DNA of 64,000 bases from Akkermansia sp. (GCA_030536145.1 JAUNQN010000007.1:22176-86175); one strand, 5' to 3'; shown: positions 16,966 to 25,947, numbered from the stretch's first letter. Program-made: numbers and translations. Notes: a model not told the origin generated them from the sequence alone.

Positions 16966-17877
16966 TCAGTTGGCGGTAGCCAGCGTGTAGAGCACGGCTT
17001 TCTGGGCATGCAGGCGGTTCTCCGCCTCCGTGAAAATCGTGTCGGCGTGGTGCTCCAGCACCTCGTCCGTAATCTCATAGCCGCGGTAGGCGGGCAGGCA
17101 GTGCAGCACGCTGTGGCCGGGGGCGGCCAGCTGCAGCAGTTTGGCGTTTACCTGGTAGGGGAAGAAAGCCTTCTCCTTGGTGCCCTTCTCTGCCTCCTGG
17201 CCCATGGAAATCCACGTGTCGGTGTTGATGATATGGCAGCCGCGCACGCCCTCCTCCGGGTCCGTGGTGCAGATGACATTCGGGCTGTCGATGGCGGCCA
17301 GGGTGGAGGCAGAGGGCAGCGCATGCTCCGGCCCGCACAGCACCAGCGTGAAGCCCAGGTGCTTGGCGGCCCACATCCAGGAGCGGCCCATGTTGTTGTC
17401 CACATCACCCATAAAGGAAATCTTCATGTCCTTCCAGGCACCCGTGCCGTACTTCTCCTCGATGGTGAGCAGGTCCGCCAGGATCTGGCAGGGGTGCTCC
17501 TGGTCCGTCAGGGCGTTGATGGTGGGCAGGTTGGAATAGCGGGCCATGTCCACCACCTCCTGCTGCGCATAGGTGCGGATGACCATGCCGTGAATCATGC
17601 GGCCCAGCACGCGGGCGGTGTCCTTCACCGGCTCGCCGCGGCCCAGCTGGATATCACGCGTGGAGAGGAACATGGGGCGCCCGCCCAGCTCACTGATGCC
17701 CACCTCAAACGACACGCGGGTACGCGTGGAGGACTTGGAAAAGATGAGTGCCCACGTTTGCCCGGCCAGCGGCAGCTTGGCATGGTGGCCTCGCTCAGCT
17801 TTCAGCTGATGCCCCAGGGCAAGCAACTCTTTCATTTGCCCACCCGTCAACTCTTCTATGGAAAGCAGGTTTTTCAT
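16966..17877 (-). CDS. argF: Ornithine carbamoyltransferase
   Basis: Transfers the carbamoyl group to ornithine to form citrulline in arginine synthesis. The 303-residue protein contains the carbamoyl-phosphate motif SSTRTRVSFE, the family HPCQ, the ornithine-binding DTWISMG and the C-terminal HCLPAYRG. These separate it from aspartate carbamoyltransferase (pyrB of this same window) and from the N-acetyl- or N-succinylornithine enzymes, although specificity within this group can shift by single residues. Monocistronic, ending at the terminator shared with coaE-rho. Its message has a leader of about 30 nt that contains AGGAGG, but at an unusually long distance (15 nt) from the ATG. Confidence 0.93.
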   Translation of the reverse strand: MKNLLSIEELTGGQMKELLALGHQLKAERGHHAKLPLAGQTWALIFSKSSTRTRVSFEVGISELGGRPMFLSTRDIQLGRGEPVKDTARVLGRMIHGMVIRTYAQQEVVDMARYSNLPTINALTDQEHPCQILADLLTIEEKYGTGAWKDMKISFMGDVDNNMGRSWMWAAKHLGFTLVLCGPEHALPSASTLAAIDSPNVICTTDPEEGVRGCHIINTDTWISMGQEAEKGTKEKAFFPYQVNAKLLQLAAPGHSVLHCLPAYRGYEITDEVLEHHADTIFTEAENRLHAQKAVLYTLATAN

Positions 17878-17912
17878 GGTCTTTGTCGTTTCCCTCCTGC
17901 GGGAAAGGTCAC

Positions 17913-17941
17913 TTAATACATCAGCTTACGCAATTTGTAAA
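17913..17941 (-). promoter_or_regulatory. Promoter of argF
   Basis: Minus strand TTTACA, 17 bp, TATTAA. The leader is about 30 nt. No ARG-box palindrome was identified with confidence. Confidence 0.6.
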
Positions 17942-17990
17942 GTACGGAATACGTCACCCCCGTTTTTTGAGCGGATGATATGGCCGGCGC

Positions 17991-19499
17991 TCACTTTTTC
18001 TTCTGCGGTTCCGGCTTGGGGAGCACGGTGGCGGCGGTCTGCTCTATGGCCTTGCGGTAGGGAGAGGTGCGGGTCTGCTCCAGCACGCGGTTCATCAGCT
18101 CTGCGGCCAGTTTCTTCTCCCCGCGCAGGTATTCCACGGATATCTGCATCAGGATGCAGCGTGTCCAATCCTTGGGGGACTTGGCCGCCTGCACCGCCAT
18201 GCGGAAATACTCCGCCGCCTTGTCCAGCTTGCCGTGCTCCGCGCAGTACCAGGCAAAGGACTCCATGAAGAAGAGCCCCTGCGGGGTGCGCAGGCGGGAG
18301 ACCACCTGGCTCTCCAGGGTCTTCACGTTCCCTGCGGCGGCCAGGCACATGCCGCGCCACTCCGCATACGGATTGCCGGAGGGCACGCGGCCGGAGTTCA
18401 GCCCGGCAAAGGGGCGGTAAAGCGGGTCGCCCAGCACCACGCCCTGCCAGGATACCTGCGGGGTGGCCATCAGGGATGCCTCTGCCACCGTGCAGCCTTT
18501 CAGCAGGCGGGCAAAGAAGATTTCCGGGTTGATACAGCCGCCCAAGTAGGGCTCTGCCACGTTGCCGGCGGTCACGCTGGCCCCGCGCTTGAGCAGGGCT
18601 CCCACCCAGCGAGTGGCGTCCTTCACGGAAGTTCCGCTGAAGGAATGCAGGTGGTGTGCCACCGCGCCCTTGGCAAAGCGGAAATCCCCCGCCCCGGGGC
18701 GGAACGGCCCGTTTGCCGGGTCAGCATACCAGCCCCAGTACACGGCCACGCCATCCATGAGCGGGTAGGCCTCCGCCAGGGTCTGGCGGGATGTCTCGTA
18801 GAACAGGGGGAAGCCCTGCACCTTCGCCAAATCCGCCGCCGCCTTGAACCAGGCATCGCCCTCCTTGTAGGGGCCGCCCTCGTCCACCACGGCCCAGCCC
18901 CACAGGCCACCGGATTTCTCCACCGCCGCGGGGTCGTTCACCATGCGGTTCACGCAGTCGGCATCCGGGCCGTCTATGCGGCACACGGCCATCACCGCCG
19001 GCTTGTCCTTGCTGATGTCGATATCCTTCTTGAACGCCGGATTCACCAGCCCACCCTGCAGCGGATAGCGCGCGCCCAGCAGGGCCAGTTCAGAATCCAG
19101 GCTTGCGCCGCTCTTGTCGCGCCCGGCCTCCGCACCCACGCGCAGCGGCATATCCGGCATGAGCACCATGGCGCAAATGCGCTTGCGCCCGCGCATACCG
19201 GGATTGGCCGGGTAGGTCCAGGATTGCGCCGTGGCCTCTGCCATGAGCGGCAGCTGCACCAGGCGCTCAAAATCACCGCGGCTGATATCCGCAGCCTTGA
19301 TTCCGTGCAGCCCCACGCAATTCTCCTTCGGCACGCCGCGCTTGGCGGCGTATTCCTGCGCGGTGCGGGTGCTGAAATCAGAACCCGCATTGTACACCAC
19401 CAGCAGCTCCTGCGCCGTAAGGGCGGCAGCGCGCCCGCCGGGCAGCACGGTAGCCAGGCTCAGCGCACACAGGGCAGTACGGACCAGGGGGGATTTCAT
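17991..19499 (-). CDS. TIGR03790-family secreted protein
   Basis: A 502-residue protein with a signal peptide (hydrophobic stretch ending near GGRAAA) followed by the family opening LLVVYNAGSDFSTRTAQEYAAKRGVP. TIGR03790 proteins occur mainly in Verrucomicrobiota, Planctomycetota and Acidobacteriota and have no known function. The C-terminal 120 residues look like tetratricopeptide-type helices (AWYCAEHGKLDKAAEYFRMAV), followed by a Lys/Gln-rich tail. An upstream in-frame start would lie inside ffh; the ATG used here places the signal peptide at the N-terminus. It lies 25 nt after ffh and is probably co-transcribed with it, an odd partner for SRP. Confidence 0.75.
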   Translation of the reverse strand: MKSPLVRTALCALSLATVLPGGRAAALTAQELLVVYNAGSDFSTRTAQEYAAKRGVPKENCVGLHGIKAADISRGDFERLVQLPLMAEATAQSWTYPANPGMRGRKRICAMVLMPDMPLRVGAEAGRDKSGASLDSELALLGARYPLQGGLVNPAFKKDIDISKDKPAVMAVCRIDGPDADCVNRMVNDPAAVEKSGGLWGWAVVDEGGPYKEGDAWFKAAADLAKVQGFPLFYETSRQTLAEAYPLMDGVAVYWGWYADPANGPFRPGAGDFRFAKGAVAHHLHSFSGTSVKDATRWVGALLKRGASVTAGNVAEPYLGGCINPEIFFARLLKGCTVAEASLMATPQVSWQGVVLGDPLYRPFAGLNSGRVPSGNPYAEWRGMCLAAAGNVKTLESQVVSRLRTPQGLFFMESFAWYCAEHGKLDKAAEYFRMAVQAAKSPKDWTRCILMQISVEYLRGEKKLAAELMNRVLEQTRTSPYRKAIEQTAATVLPKPEPQKKK

Positions 19500-19524
19500 G
19501 GCCTGCGGCAGGGTGAAAGGATAA

Positions 19525-21075
19525 TCAGCGGCGCTTGCGGAACAGCCCGGCAAAGGCACCCAGTCCACCGGGAGCGGCGGGGCGCTTGGCATTGGCCGCC
19601 ATATCCGCCAGGGCGGAAAGGTCCGGCATCTGGCTCATATCCGGCATGCCCTGCCCGTTCATCAGGGCAGACATGTCGGGCATGCCCTCGCCGCCCTTCA
19701 TCATGGCGGAAACATCCGGCATACCGGCGGGCATGCCGGGCATGCCCTTGCCGCCGCCCAGCATGTGCTTCATCAGCCCGCCCATCTTGCCCTTGCCGCC
19801 CATCATCTCCTTCATATCCTTGAAGTTCTTGATGAAGCGGTTCACCTCAATCTCCGTGCAGCCGCAGCCCTTGGCAATACGGCGGCGGCGGCTGGGTATG
19901 AGCAGCTTGTAGTTCTCACGCTCCGCCTTGGTCATGGAAAGCACAATGGCCTCCATACGCTTCATGCGCTTGGGGTCCAGCGCGCCTTCCGGTATCATCT
20001 TGCGGATCTTGCCGAAACCGGGCAGCAGGCCCAGCAGGCCCTCCAGCGGTCCCAGGTTCTGCATCATGCGCATCTGGTTCAGGAAATCGTTGAAATTGAA
20101 TTCGCCGCTCATCATGCGGTTCATGGAGTGCATGGCGGATTCCTGGTCAATCTTCTCCGCAGCCTTCTCCACCAGGCCCACTATATCACCCATGCCCAAA
20201 ATGCGGTCTGCCATGCGCAGCGGCACAAAGGGGCCGAACATGTCCAGCTTCTCGCCCTCGCCCATGTACTTGATGGGCTTGCCCGTCACGGCGCGCATGG
20301 AGAGAGCGGCACCGCCGCGGGCATCGCCGTCCAGCTTGGTCAGGATAATGCCGGTCAGGCCCACCGCCTTGTCAAAGGTGGTGGCCACGCGCACGGCCTG
20401 CTGGCCCGTGGCGGCATCCGCCACCAGCAGCGCCTCCTGCGGCTCCAGGTACTTGGCCAGCTTGCGCAGCTCGTTCACCAGGTCCTCGTCCACCTCCTGG
20501 CGGCCTGCCGTATCAAAGATAACCACATCATGCTCCTGCCCCTCTGCCCAGCGCAGGGCATCCTTCGCCACGCGTATCACATCCTTCTCCGCAGCATCCG
20601 GGGTGTACACGGGCACCTCCACCTGGCGGGCCAGCGTGGCCAGCTGGTCGATAGCCGCAGGGCGTATCAAGTCGCACGCCACCAGCAGGGGCTTGCGGCC
20701 CTCCTTCTTGAGCCGCAGCGCCAGCTTGGCGCTTGTGGTGGTCTTGCCGGCGCCGTTCAGGCCCACCACCAAGATACGCGCGGGCGGCTCCAGGTTCAGC
20801 TCCGCCGCATCACCACCCAGCAGTTCAGCCAGCTCATCGCGGAAAATCTTCACAATCTGCTCGCCCGGCTTCACGGACTTGAGCACCTTCTCACCCATAG
20901 CCTGCTCTTTCACATGGGCTATGAACTCACGCGCCACGCCGTATTCCACATCGGCATCCAGCAACGCCATGCGGATTTCCCGCAGCGCTTCCTTGATGTT
21001 GGACTCGGAAATCTTGCTCAGCCCGCGCAGCTTGCGGAAGGCATCATCAAGTTTATCGGAAAGAAGGGAGAACAT
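19525..21075 (-). CDS. ffh: Signal recognition particle protein Ffh (SRP54) with Met-rich tail
   Basis: GTPase that binds signal sequences of nascent membrane proteins and delivers ribosomes to FtsY. Domain order: N-terminal helices; G domain with GLNGAGKTTTSAKLA, DTAGRQ and TKLDGDARGG; M domain with the RNA-binding SRRRRIAKG. The protein has 516 residues against about 450 for E. coli. The excess is a Met-, Gly- and Pro-rich C-terminal tail with repeated GMPD-type units and a basic end (FRKRR). The -10 box ends 6 nt before the ATG, suggesting a leaderless mRNA. Confidence 0.97.
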   Translation of the reverse strand: MFSLLSDKLDDAFRKLRGLSKISESNIKEALREIRMALLDADVEYGVAREFIAHVKEQAMGEKVLKSVKPGEQIVKIFRDELAELLGGDAAELNLEPPARILVVGLNGAGKTTTSAKLALRLKKEGRKPLLVACDLIRPAAIDQLATLARQVEVPVYTPDAAEKDVIRVAKDALRWAEGQEHDVVIFDTAGRQEVDEDLVNELRKLAKYLEPQEALLVADAATGQQAVRVATTFDKAVGLTGIILTKLDGDARGGAALSMRAVTGKPIKYMGEGEKLDMFGPFVPLRMADRILGMGDIVGLVEKAAEKIDQESAMHSMNRMMSGEFNFNDFLNQMRMMQNLGPLEGLLGLLPGFGKIRKMIPEGALDPKRMKRMEAIVLSMTKAERENYKLLIPSRRRRIAKGCGCTEIEVNRFIKNFKDMKEMMGGKGKMGGLMKHMLGGGKGMPGMPAGMPDVSAMMKGGEGMPDMSALMNGQGMPDMSQMPDLSALADMAANAKRPAAPGGLGAFAGLFRKRR

Positions 21076-21081
21076 GCCCCT

Positions 21082-21110
21082 AAATTACTGGAATTCCTGC
21101 CACCTGTCAA
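21082..21110 (-). promoter_or_regulatory. Promoter of ffh
   Basis: Minus strand consensus TTGACA, 17 bp, TAATTT; six bases to the ATG. Confidence 0.75.
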
Positions 21111-21137
21111 GCCTCCGCCACGCCATAACCCCTGACT

Positions 21138-21177
21138 AAAAAAGCCGCCGCAGTCCCCGGTCCGGGACTGCGGCGGC
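21138..21177 (-). terminator. Terminator of the peroxidase-walJ-tatD operon
   Basis: Perfect 14 bp stem (21144-21157 with 21164-21177), six-base loop, and six consecutive U on the minus-strand transcript. Confidence 0.9.
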
Positions 21178-21229
21178 GCAAAAGCCATCCCCGCTAGCCT
21201 CAGTAGAGAAAGCGTGGACGCGGTATGGA

Positions 21230-22042
21230 CTACAGGGGGAGGCGGAAGAAGTTTTTGGCGTTGCGGGTGGTAAGGGCTGCCACCTCCTCTGCTGAGATGC
21301 CGCGGAGAGCGGCTATCTTTTCCACCACGTAGCGGGTGCGGCCGGGGAAGTTCAGCTGGCCGCGGAAGGGATCCGGGGAGAGGTAGGGGGAGTCTGTCTC
21401 CACCATGAAACGGTCCTCCGGGCACCAGGCTGCTATATCCTGCACGGCCTCCGTCTTCTTGAAGGTGAGGATACCGGTGAAGGACACCATGCCGTCCAGC
21501 TGGGAAAAAACCGCCTCTGCCTGGGCGCGGGAGCCGATGAAGCAGTGGAACACGGGGCGCACGCCGGGGAAGTTGCGGGCGATGGCGAAGGCGTCGTCGA
21601 AACAGGCGGTGCCCTTGCCCACCTTGTCGCGCGTGTGCATGGAGATGTTCAGCCCCAGCTCCTGTGCCAGGGCAAAGTGGCGCTCCAGGAAATGGTGCTG
21701 GCGGGCGCGGTAGTCTGCATCTGCCCAGCCCTCCGGGGCATCCCAGTAGTAGTCCAGGCCGACCTCGCCTATGGCGGCCTGGGGGTGCAGGCGGCAGAGC
21801 TCCGCCATGCGGTCGAAGTCCTCATCCGTCACCTCCGTGCAATCCAGCGGGTGGATGGCCAGGCAGGAGCTGATATACTGCGGATACGCGGCGGCCAGCT
21901 CCAGAGTGCGCTCCCAGTCGCGGGGGTGCGTGCCCTGGGTGATAGAGTGGAGCACGCCGAGCTTGGCGCTTTCCTCACAGGTGCGGGCAATGTCGGGGTA
22001 CTTTTCCCCGGCCAGGTGGCAGTGCGTATCAATAATCATCAT
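21230..22042 (-). CDS. tatD: TatD-family metal-dependent hydrolase / DNase
   Basis: A 270-residue TIM-barrel hydrolase. All metal ligands are present: DTHCHL (HxH), GEVGLDYYW (Glu), ISMHTRD (His), FHCFIG (His) and VETDSPYLSP (Asp). TatD-type proteins are 3'-5' exonucleases or D-aminoacyl-type hydrolases, so the substrate remains uncertain. The start is five bases after the walJ stop; two adjacent ATG codons exist and the first is taken. It is last in a three-gene operon closed by a strong terminator. Confidence 0.9.
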   Translation of the reverse strand: MMIIDTHCHLAGEKYPDIARTCEESAKLGVLHSITQGTHPRDWERTLELAAAYPQYISSCLAIHPLDCTEVTDEDFDRMAELCRLHPQAAIGEVGLDYYWDAPEGWADADYRARQHHFLERHFALAQELGLNISMHTRDKVGKGTACFDDAFAIARNFPGVRPVFHCFIGSRAQAEAVFSQLDGMVSFTGILTFKKTEAVQDIAAWCPEDRFMVETDSPYLSPDPFRGQLNFPGRTRYVVEKIAALRGISAEEVAALTTRNAKNFFRLPL

Positions 22043-22047
22043 GGTAT

Positions 22048-22830
22048 TCAGGCGGGTGTGATTTCCACCCAGGGCATGCGGGCGGAGGGCTCTGCGCAGA
22101 CAAGCTGCGTGTGGTGCAGGCCGAGCTCCTGCAGGGTGGCCTGCATGGCGGCATGGGCCAGGGCCGGGGTGTTGCACTCCCGGCTCAGGTGGGCCAGGGT
22201 GATATGGCGCAGGCCGGGGCGGGCTATACTGCGCACAAAATCACAGGCCTGGGTGTTGGAAAGGTGGCCGTTCGGGCAGGCTATGCGCGCTATCAGGCGC
22301 TTGGGGCGGCCGGAGGAGCGCAGCATCTCCTCATCATAGTTGGACTCCAGGTACAGGGCATCCACCCCGGCCAGCAGCTCCGGCATGCCGCGCGTAATGC
22401 GCCCCGTGTCCGTGACATAGCCCAGGCGCACGCCGCCGCTCTCAAAGAGGAAGCCGAAGGGGTCCGCCACGTCATGGCTCACGCTGAAGGGGGTGACGGT
22501 CAAATCCCCCACCTGCACGGGGGAGCCGGGTTCCATGTAGGTGAAATCCGCCCCCGGGGCAAGCCGCTGCAGGTCCGGGGCCACATAGCGGCTGCAGTAC
22601 AGGTGCAGCGGGGCCTTCTTGGCAAAGGTGGCCAGGCCCTGGATGTGGTCGCCGTGCTCATGGGTGACAAACAGGCCGGAAAGCATGCCGGGGGTGAGCC
22701 CGCATTCCTTCAGGCGCTGGCAGAGGCAGCGGCAGGACACCCCGGCATCCACCAGCACGCTGGTGGTGCCGGTGGATACCACGGTGGCATTTCCGCCGCT
22801 GCTGCTGGCAAGTACGGAGAAGCGGATCAT
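22048..22830 (-). CDS. WalJ/YycJ-type metallo-beta-lactamase-fold hydrolase
   Basis: A 260-residue metallo-hydrolase. The N-terminus FSVLASSSGGNATVV and the zinc motif THEHGDH (residues 56-62) are characteristic of the YycJ/WalJ group, which are probable 5'-exonucleases involved in DNA repair or cell-division coordination. Further ligands are seen in SHDVADPFGF, YVTDTG and LAHLSRECN. Seven bases separate it from the upstream peroxidase stop, and tatD starts five bases after it. Two nuclease-type hydrolases in one operon behind a peroxidase suggests a stress-linked unit, though this is inference. Confidence 0.85.
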   Translation of the reverse strand: MIRFSVLASSSGGNATVVSTGTTSVLVDAGVSCRCLCQRLKECGLTPGMLSGLFVTHEHGDHIQGLATFAKKAPLHLYCSRYVAPDLQRLAPGADFTYMEPGSPVQVGDLTVTPFSVSHDVADPFGFLFESGGVRLGYVTDTGRITRGMPELLAGVDALYLESNYDEEMLRSSGRPKRLIARIACPNGHLSNTQACDFVRSIARPGLRHITLAHLSRECNTPALAHAAMQATLQELGLHHTQLVCAEPSARMPWVEITPA

Positions 22831-22837
22831 GCGGTTC

Positions 22838-24379
22838 TTACTTGGCAGCCTGGGCGGGGGAGGTCAGGTCGTCCGTTGCGGGCGGGGCCACGTCCCCGGG
22901 GGTCAGGCGGTCCAGCGGAATACCGTTGAGCTTGCCGGTCTGGGCCTTCAGGAATGCGGTAATCTGCTCCACATCTGCGGCAGAGGGGTCCATGGCGTTC
23001 TCCGTCATGCACATGATGCGCACGGCATCCTCCAGGCGGGAGACGGTACCGGTGTGGAAATAGGGGCCGGTAAGGGCCACGTTGCGCAGGGTGGGCACGC
23101 GGAAGAGGTCCTTGTGCTCCGGGTTCTTGGTGAAGTCCATGCGGCCAAAGGCGCCTTCCTTGTACTCTGCCTGTTCGGCCACGGGAACGGCATCGCCATG
23201 GCAGCCCTTGCAGGTGCCGTCCACAGCGCGGCCCTGGTGGGAACCGGGAATGCCCTTGGTGGCCAGCTCGCGCAGGTCGGCATGGGTGTTGATGTGCTCA
23301 AAGCTGATACCGCCGAGGGCGGGGCCCGCATGGCAGGTGGCACAGCCGTAGTTCACAAACTTCATCATGCCCTTCTTCTGCTCGGCAGTCAGGGCCGTGG
23401 TGTCGCCGTTCAGGTAGCGGTCAAAGTCGGAACCGGGGGTCACCAGGGTCTTCTCATACGCGGCGATGGCATCCGTGATGGTGTCGCCGTTGATTTCCTT
23501 GTTGCCGTATGCCAGCAGGAACAGGGCCACCAGGCGGTCGTCCTTCTTGAGCTTCTCTGCAATGGCCTGCCAGTCCTCCGGGAACTCGTAGCCCATCTCG
23601 ACGGGGTTCAGGGGAGGGCCGCCGGCCTGCTCCTTGAGGTCTGCGGCGCGGCCATCCCAGAACTGGCAGATGTGGCCGGCAGCATTGAACACGGTGGGGG
23701 CGTTCACGCCGCCCAGCTGGGGCTTGCCGTCGGCACCGGGCACACCCTCGGACTTGGGCTTGTTGTCCGTGCCGCCCTTGGTCAGGTCATGGCAAGAGGC
23801 GCAGGCCACGCCGTTCGTGGTGGAAAGGCGGGTGTCGTTGTACAGCAGCTGGCCCAGCAGCACCTTGGCGCGGTCCGCCTGGCTCACGGGCTTTGCGGCG
23901 GGGGCAATGGGCTGGAACATGCGGGCCTGGGCGCCATCCTCCGTATAGCGGTGGCGCAGCACGGCCACGTCCTTCATGGTAAGGGCGGAACCCAGGTGTA
24001 CGGCGGTGTAGGATGCCGGGGGCATGCGGCGGGTGCTCAGCACGCGGTCCATCTTCAGGTAGTCGATGGCGCCGGAGCGCAGCGTGCGGTCCGGCTTGAG
24101 CAGGAAGGCGCGCTTGGCGTTGTCCACATGGCGCTGCATCAAGCCCAGGGAGAGGGCGTTGAGCAGGCTGTTCGGCTTGGCGTCATTGGCATGGCAGGCG
24201 GCGCACTTGTATTCCAACAGGGCGGCAGCCATCTTGTCGGCCTCGGCCTTGTCGGCGGGCACGGGCATCTTGCTGTCCTGCATGCCGCTGTGCACGCCCA
24301 TGGAGACGGCGATGACAGCAGAACCCAGGGCGGCCGTGCCCAGGAATGCCAGGGAGAATTTGGCGATATGGGATTTCAT
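22838..24379 (-). CDS. Cytochrome c peroxidase-family protein with four CXXCH haem motifs
   Basis: Periplasmic or membrane-tethered haem peroxidase reducing H2O2 with electrons from the respiratory chain. The 513-residue protein starts with a hydrophobic signal or anchor. Haem motifs are CAACH (59-63), CASCH (193-197), CATCH (346-350) and CKGCH (390-394). The second and third correspond to the electron-transfer and peroxidatic haems of bacterial diheme peroxidases. The first lies in an N-terminal haem-binding domain, giving a triheme-type layout. The fourth sits in an insertion after the third and is not part of the standard pattern. First gene of an operon with walJ and tatD. Confidence 0.85.
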   Translation of the reverse strand: MKSHIAKFSLAFLGTAALGSAVIAVSMGVHSGMQDSKMPVPADKAEADKMAAALLEYKCAACHANDAKPNSLLNALSLGLMQRHVDNAKRAFLLKPDRTLRSGAIDYLKMDRVLSTRRMPPASYTAVHLGSALTMKDVAVLRHRYTEDGAQARMFQPIAPAAKPVSQADRAKVLLGQLLYNDTRLSTTNGVACASCHDLTKGGTDNKPKSEGVPGADGKPQLGGVNAPTVFNAAGHICQFWDGRAADLKEQAGGPPLNPVEMGYEFPEDWQAIAEKLKKDDRLVALFLLAYGNKEINGDTITDAIAAYEKTLVTPGSDFDRYLNGDTTALTAEQKKGMMKFVNYGCATCHAGPALGGISFEHINTHADLRELATKGIPGSHQGRAVDGTCKGCHGDAVPVAEQAEYKEGAFGRMDFTKNPEHKDLFRVPTLRNVALTGPYFHTGTVSRLEDAVRIMCMTENAMDPSAADVEQITAFLKAQTGKLNGIPLDRLTPGDVAPPATDDLTSPAQAAK

Positions 24380-24415
24380 GGTATAGGAAGTATCTTGGTT
24401 AGGAAAGGAATGTTA

Positions 24416-24751
24416 TCAGCGGGCGGAGCGGAGATTGGAGAGCAGGTTCTTCCCCTGCTCCAGCAGGAGCTTGCGGTACATCACGCCCGTGGTCCAGTTG
24501 TCGAACGGGCGGCGCAGTGCGTTCGGGATGGCGTTCTCCCCGCGCGCCACGCGGTAGCGGGAATTGCCGCGCTTGAAATAGTCGTACTCCTCATCGGAGC
24601 CGTAGTAGGTCATATCCGTGTACTCGCGGTGGTCCAGCACGTTGTACATGCCGGGGGTAAGCAGCTCCGCACGGGAAACGGTCTGCGTGGGCCAGAGCGC
24701 GCAGGAACTCATCAGGCAGCTAAAAGCCAAGAGGGAAACCAGCTTTTTCAT
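24416..24751 (-). CDS. Small lipoprotein of unknown function (111 aa)
   Basis: Starts MKKLVSLLAFSCLMSSC, a lipoprotein signal with the modified Cys at residue 17, followed by about 94 soluble residues rich in Tyr and Arg (YYGSDEEYDYFKRGNSRYR). No family was recognised. The promoter at 24761-24789 ends 9 nt before the ATG, so the start is well supported. Confidence 0.65.
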   Translation of the reverse strand: MKKLVSLLAFSCLMSSCALWPTQTVSRAELLTPGMYNVLDHREYTDMTYYGSDEEYDYFKRGNSRYRVARGENAIPNALRRPFDNWTTGVMYRKLLLEQGKNLLSNLRSAR

Positions 24752-24760
24752 ACGGCGGGT

Positions 24761-24789
24761 ATTCTAACACGTTTCCCGCCGCCTGGCAA
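24761..24789 (-). promoter_or_regulatory. Promoter of the 111-residue lipoprotein
   Basis: Minus strand TTGCCA, 17 bp, TAGAAT with upstream TGT; 9 nt to the ATG. Confidence 0.7.
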
Positions 24790-24823
24790 GGAGCATATTT
24801 GGAAAAGTTCTTGCCATTTCCCC

Positions 24824-24862
24824 AAAAAACACGGCACCTGCCCCACGCGGGAACAGGTACCG
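24824..24862 (-). terminator. Terminator of the 120-residue lipoprotein gene
   Basis: Minus-strand stem CGGTACCTG / CAGGTGCCG with a G-U pair and a loop of about 13 nt, then a U-run (TGTTTTTT). Confidence 0.75.
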
Positions 24863-24889
24863 GGTATAGGAATTGTCAGGCAGACGCCC

Positions 24890-25252
24890 TTAGCGGGGAT
24901 ACTTGCGCAGCTCGTTGGCCTTGCGGTTCTCGTCCGTCAGCAGCTGGCCGTGGCCCCACTGGTAGTCCTTGTTGTCATAGAGCTCCGGGGCAGCCATCTT
25001 CACGAACTCGTGCTCCTTCTTCTCGGCGGCGATGTCCTTCTGCACATCGGCGTTCATCTGGCGCACCAGCTCGCGGTGCTTGCGCTCCACGTCGGAAATC
25101 TTGTTGGACTTCTTCACGGGGGCTACGTATACCACCTGCTGGGGGGCGGCCACGGGATACTCCGTGACGGCGGTGGAGCTGGAGGAAGTGCAGGACGGCA
25201 GCACGAGAGCAGCTGCGGCAAGCAGGACGCTGTATTGAAGTGTGGCTTTCAT
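24890..25252 (-). CDS. Lipoprotein of unknown function (120 aa)
   Basis: Signal MKATLQYSVLLAAAALVLPSC with the lipid-attachment Cys at residue 21, a Ser-rich spacer, then a charged, predicted helical domain (ISDVERKHRELVRQMNADV and following) and a basic C-terminus. No family recognised. It has its own promoter with a leader of about 40 nt and its own terminator, so it is a single-gene unit. Confidence 0.65.
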   Translation of the reverse strand: MKATLQYSVLLAAAALVLPSCTSSSSTAVTEYPVAAPQQVVYVAPVKKSNKISDVERKHRELVRQMNADVQKDIAAEKKEHEFVKMAAPELYDNKDYQWGHGQLLTDENRKANELRKYPR

Positions 25253-25290
25253 GGTAATAAATCTTTTGATACCTGACTGGGTTGCTTCCC

Positions 25291-25319
25291 ACTCTAGCAG
25301 AACGCTCCCCGCGCGTCAA
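25291..25319 (-). promoter_or_regulatory. Promoter of the 120-residue lipoprotein
   Basis: Minus strand TTGACG, 17 bp, TAGAGT with upstream TGC. Confidence 0.65.
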
Positions 25320-25361
25320 GGGGATTTTTCACCTAATATACACTTTTCTTAAAAAACTCCC

Positions 25362-25928
25362 TTACTTGCGCTTTACGGTCACGCTGCGGACCTCGTATGA
25401 GGCGCTTCCCTGCACCTTGGAGGAATCCACGCCGACCCGGACAATGGAGCCGGAGGACGACAGCGTGGCGGGCAGTTCCATGCTGCCCACCTCCGGGCTT
25501 ACCAGCAGGGTGCATTCCATAGCCTCCGTCCTGCCCACATCACGCTTGGCGTTGGAGTCGTATGCCTCGTAGTACAGGATGAACCCCACTTGCAGGGTGC
25601 CGGAATTGAACGTGGGCGTCGGGGTGTACCCCTCCTGGGTCACCACGCTGAGGGCGGGCGTGTCCTTGTCCACAGCCGGGTAGGACTCCCCCTGCTGCGG
25701 GAGGAGGATATCCCCGAGGGCGCTCTCCGCAACCGCGCCGGACTGGACGTGGAAGGTGAAGCAGGCCTCCTTGCCGCTGCCGGCCTGGGCAGCATGCACG
25801 GTGAGCTCCAGGCCGTCCAGCTTGGCAATCTCGTTCTCCGGATTTTTCCCACCGCCACCGCCGCCACCGCAAGCGGTGAGGGCCAGCGCACAGGCAGCCA
25901 TACAGGCAATTCCCTTGAGAAGTTTCAT
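25362..25928 (-). CDS. Poly-glycine-linked lipoprotein of unknown function (188 aa)
   Basis: A lipoprotein signal ending LALTAC is followed directly by seven glycines, a flexible tether, and then a domain of about 150 residues with mainly beta character and Thr/Ser-rich segments. No family recognised. It begins 19 nt after the CAP-like gene and is probably co-transcribed with it from the promoter at 27472-27500; both products would lie outside the cytoplasm. Confidence 0.65.
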   Translation of the reverse strand: MKLLKGIACMAACALALTACGGGGGGGKNPENEIAKLDGLELTVHAAQAGSGKEACFTFHVQSGAVAESALGDILLPQQGESYPAVDKDTPALSVVTQEGYTPTPTFNSGTLQVGFILYYEAYDSNAKRDVGRTEAMECTLLVSPEVGSMELPATLSSSGSIVRVGVDSSKVQGSASYEVRSVTVKRK

Positions 25929-25947
25929 AACAGTCTTTCAGTTGAGG

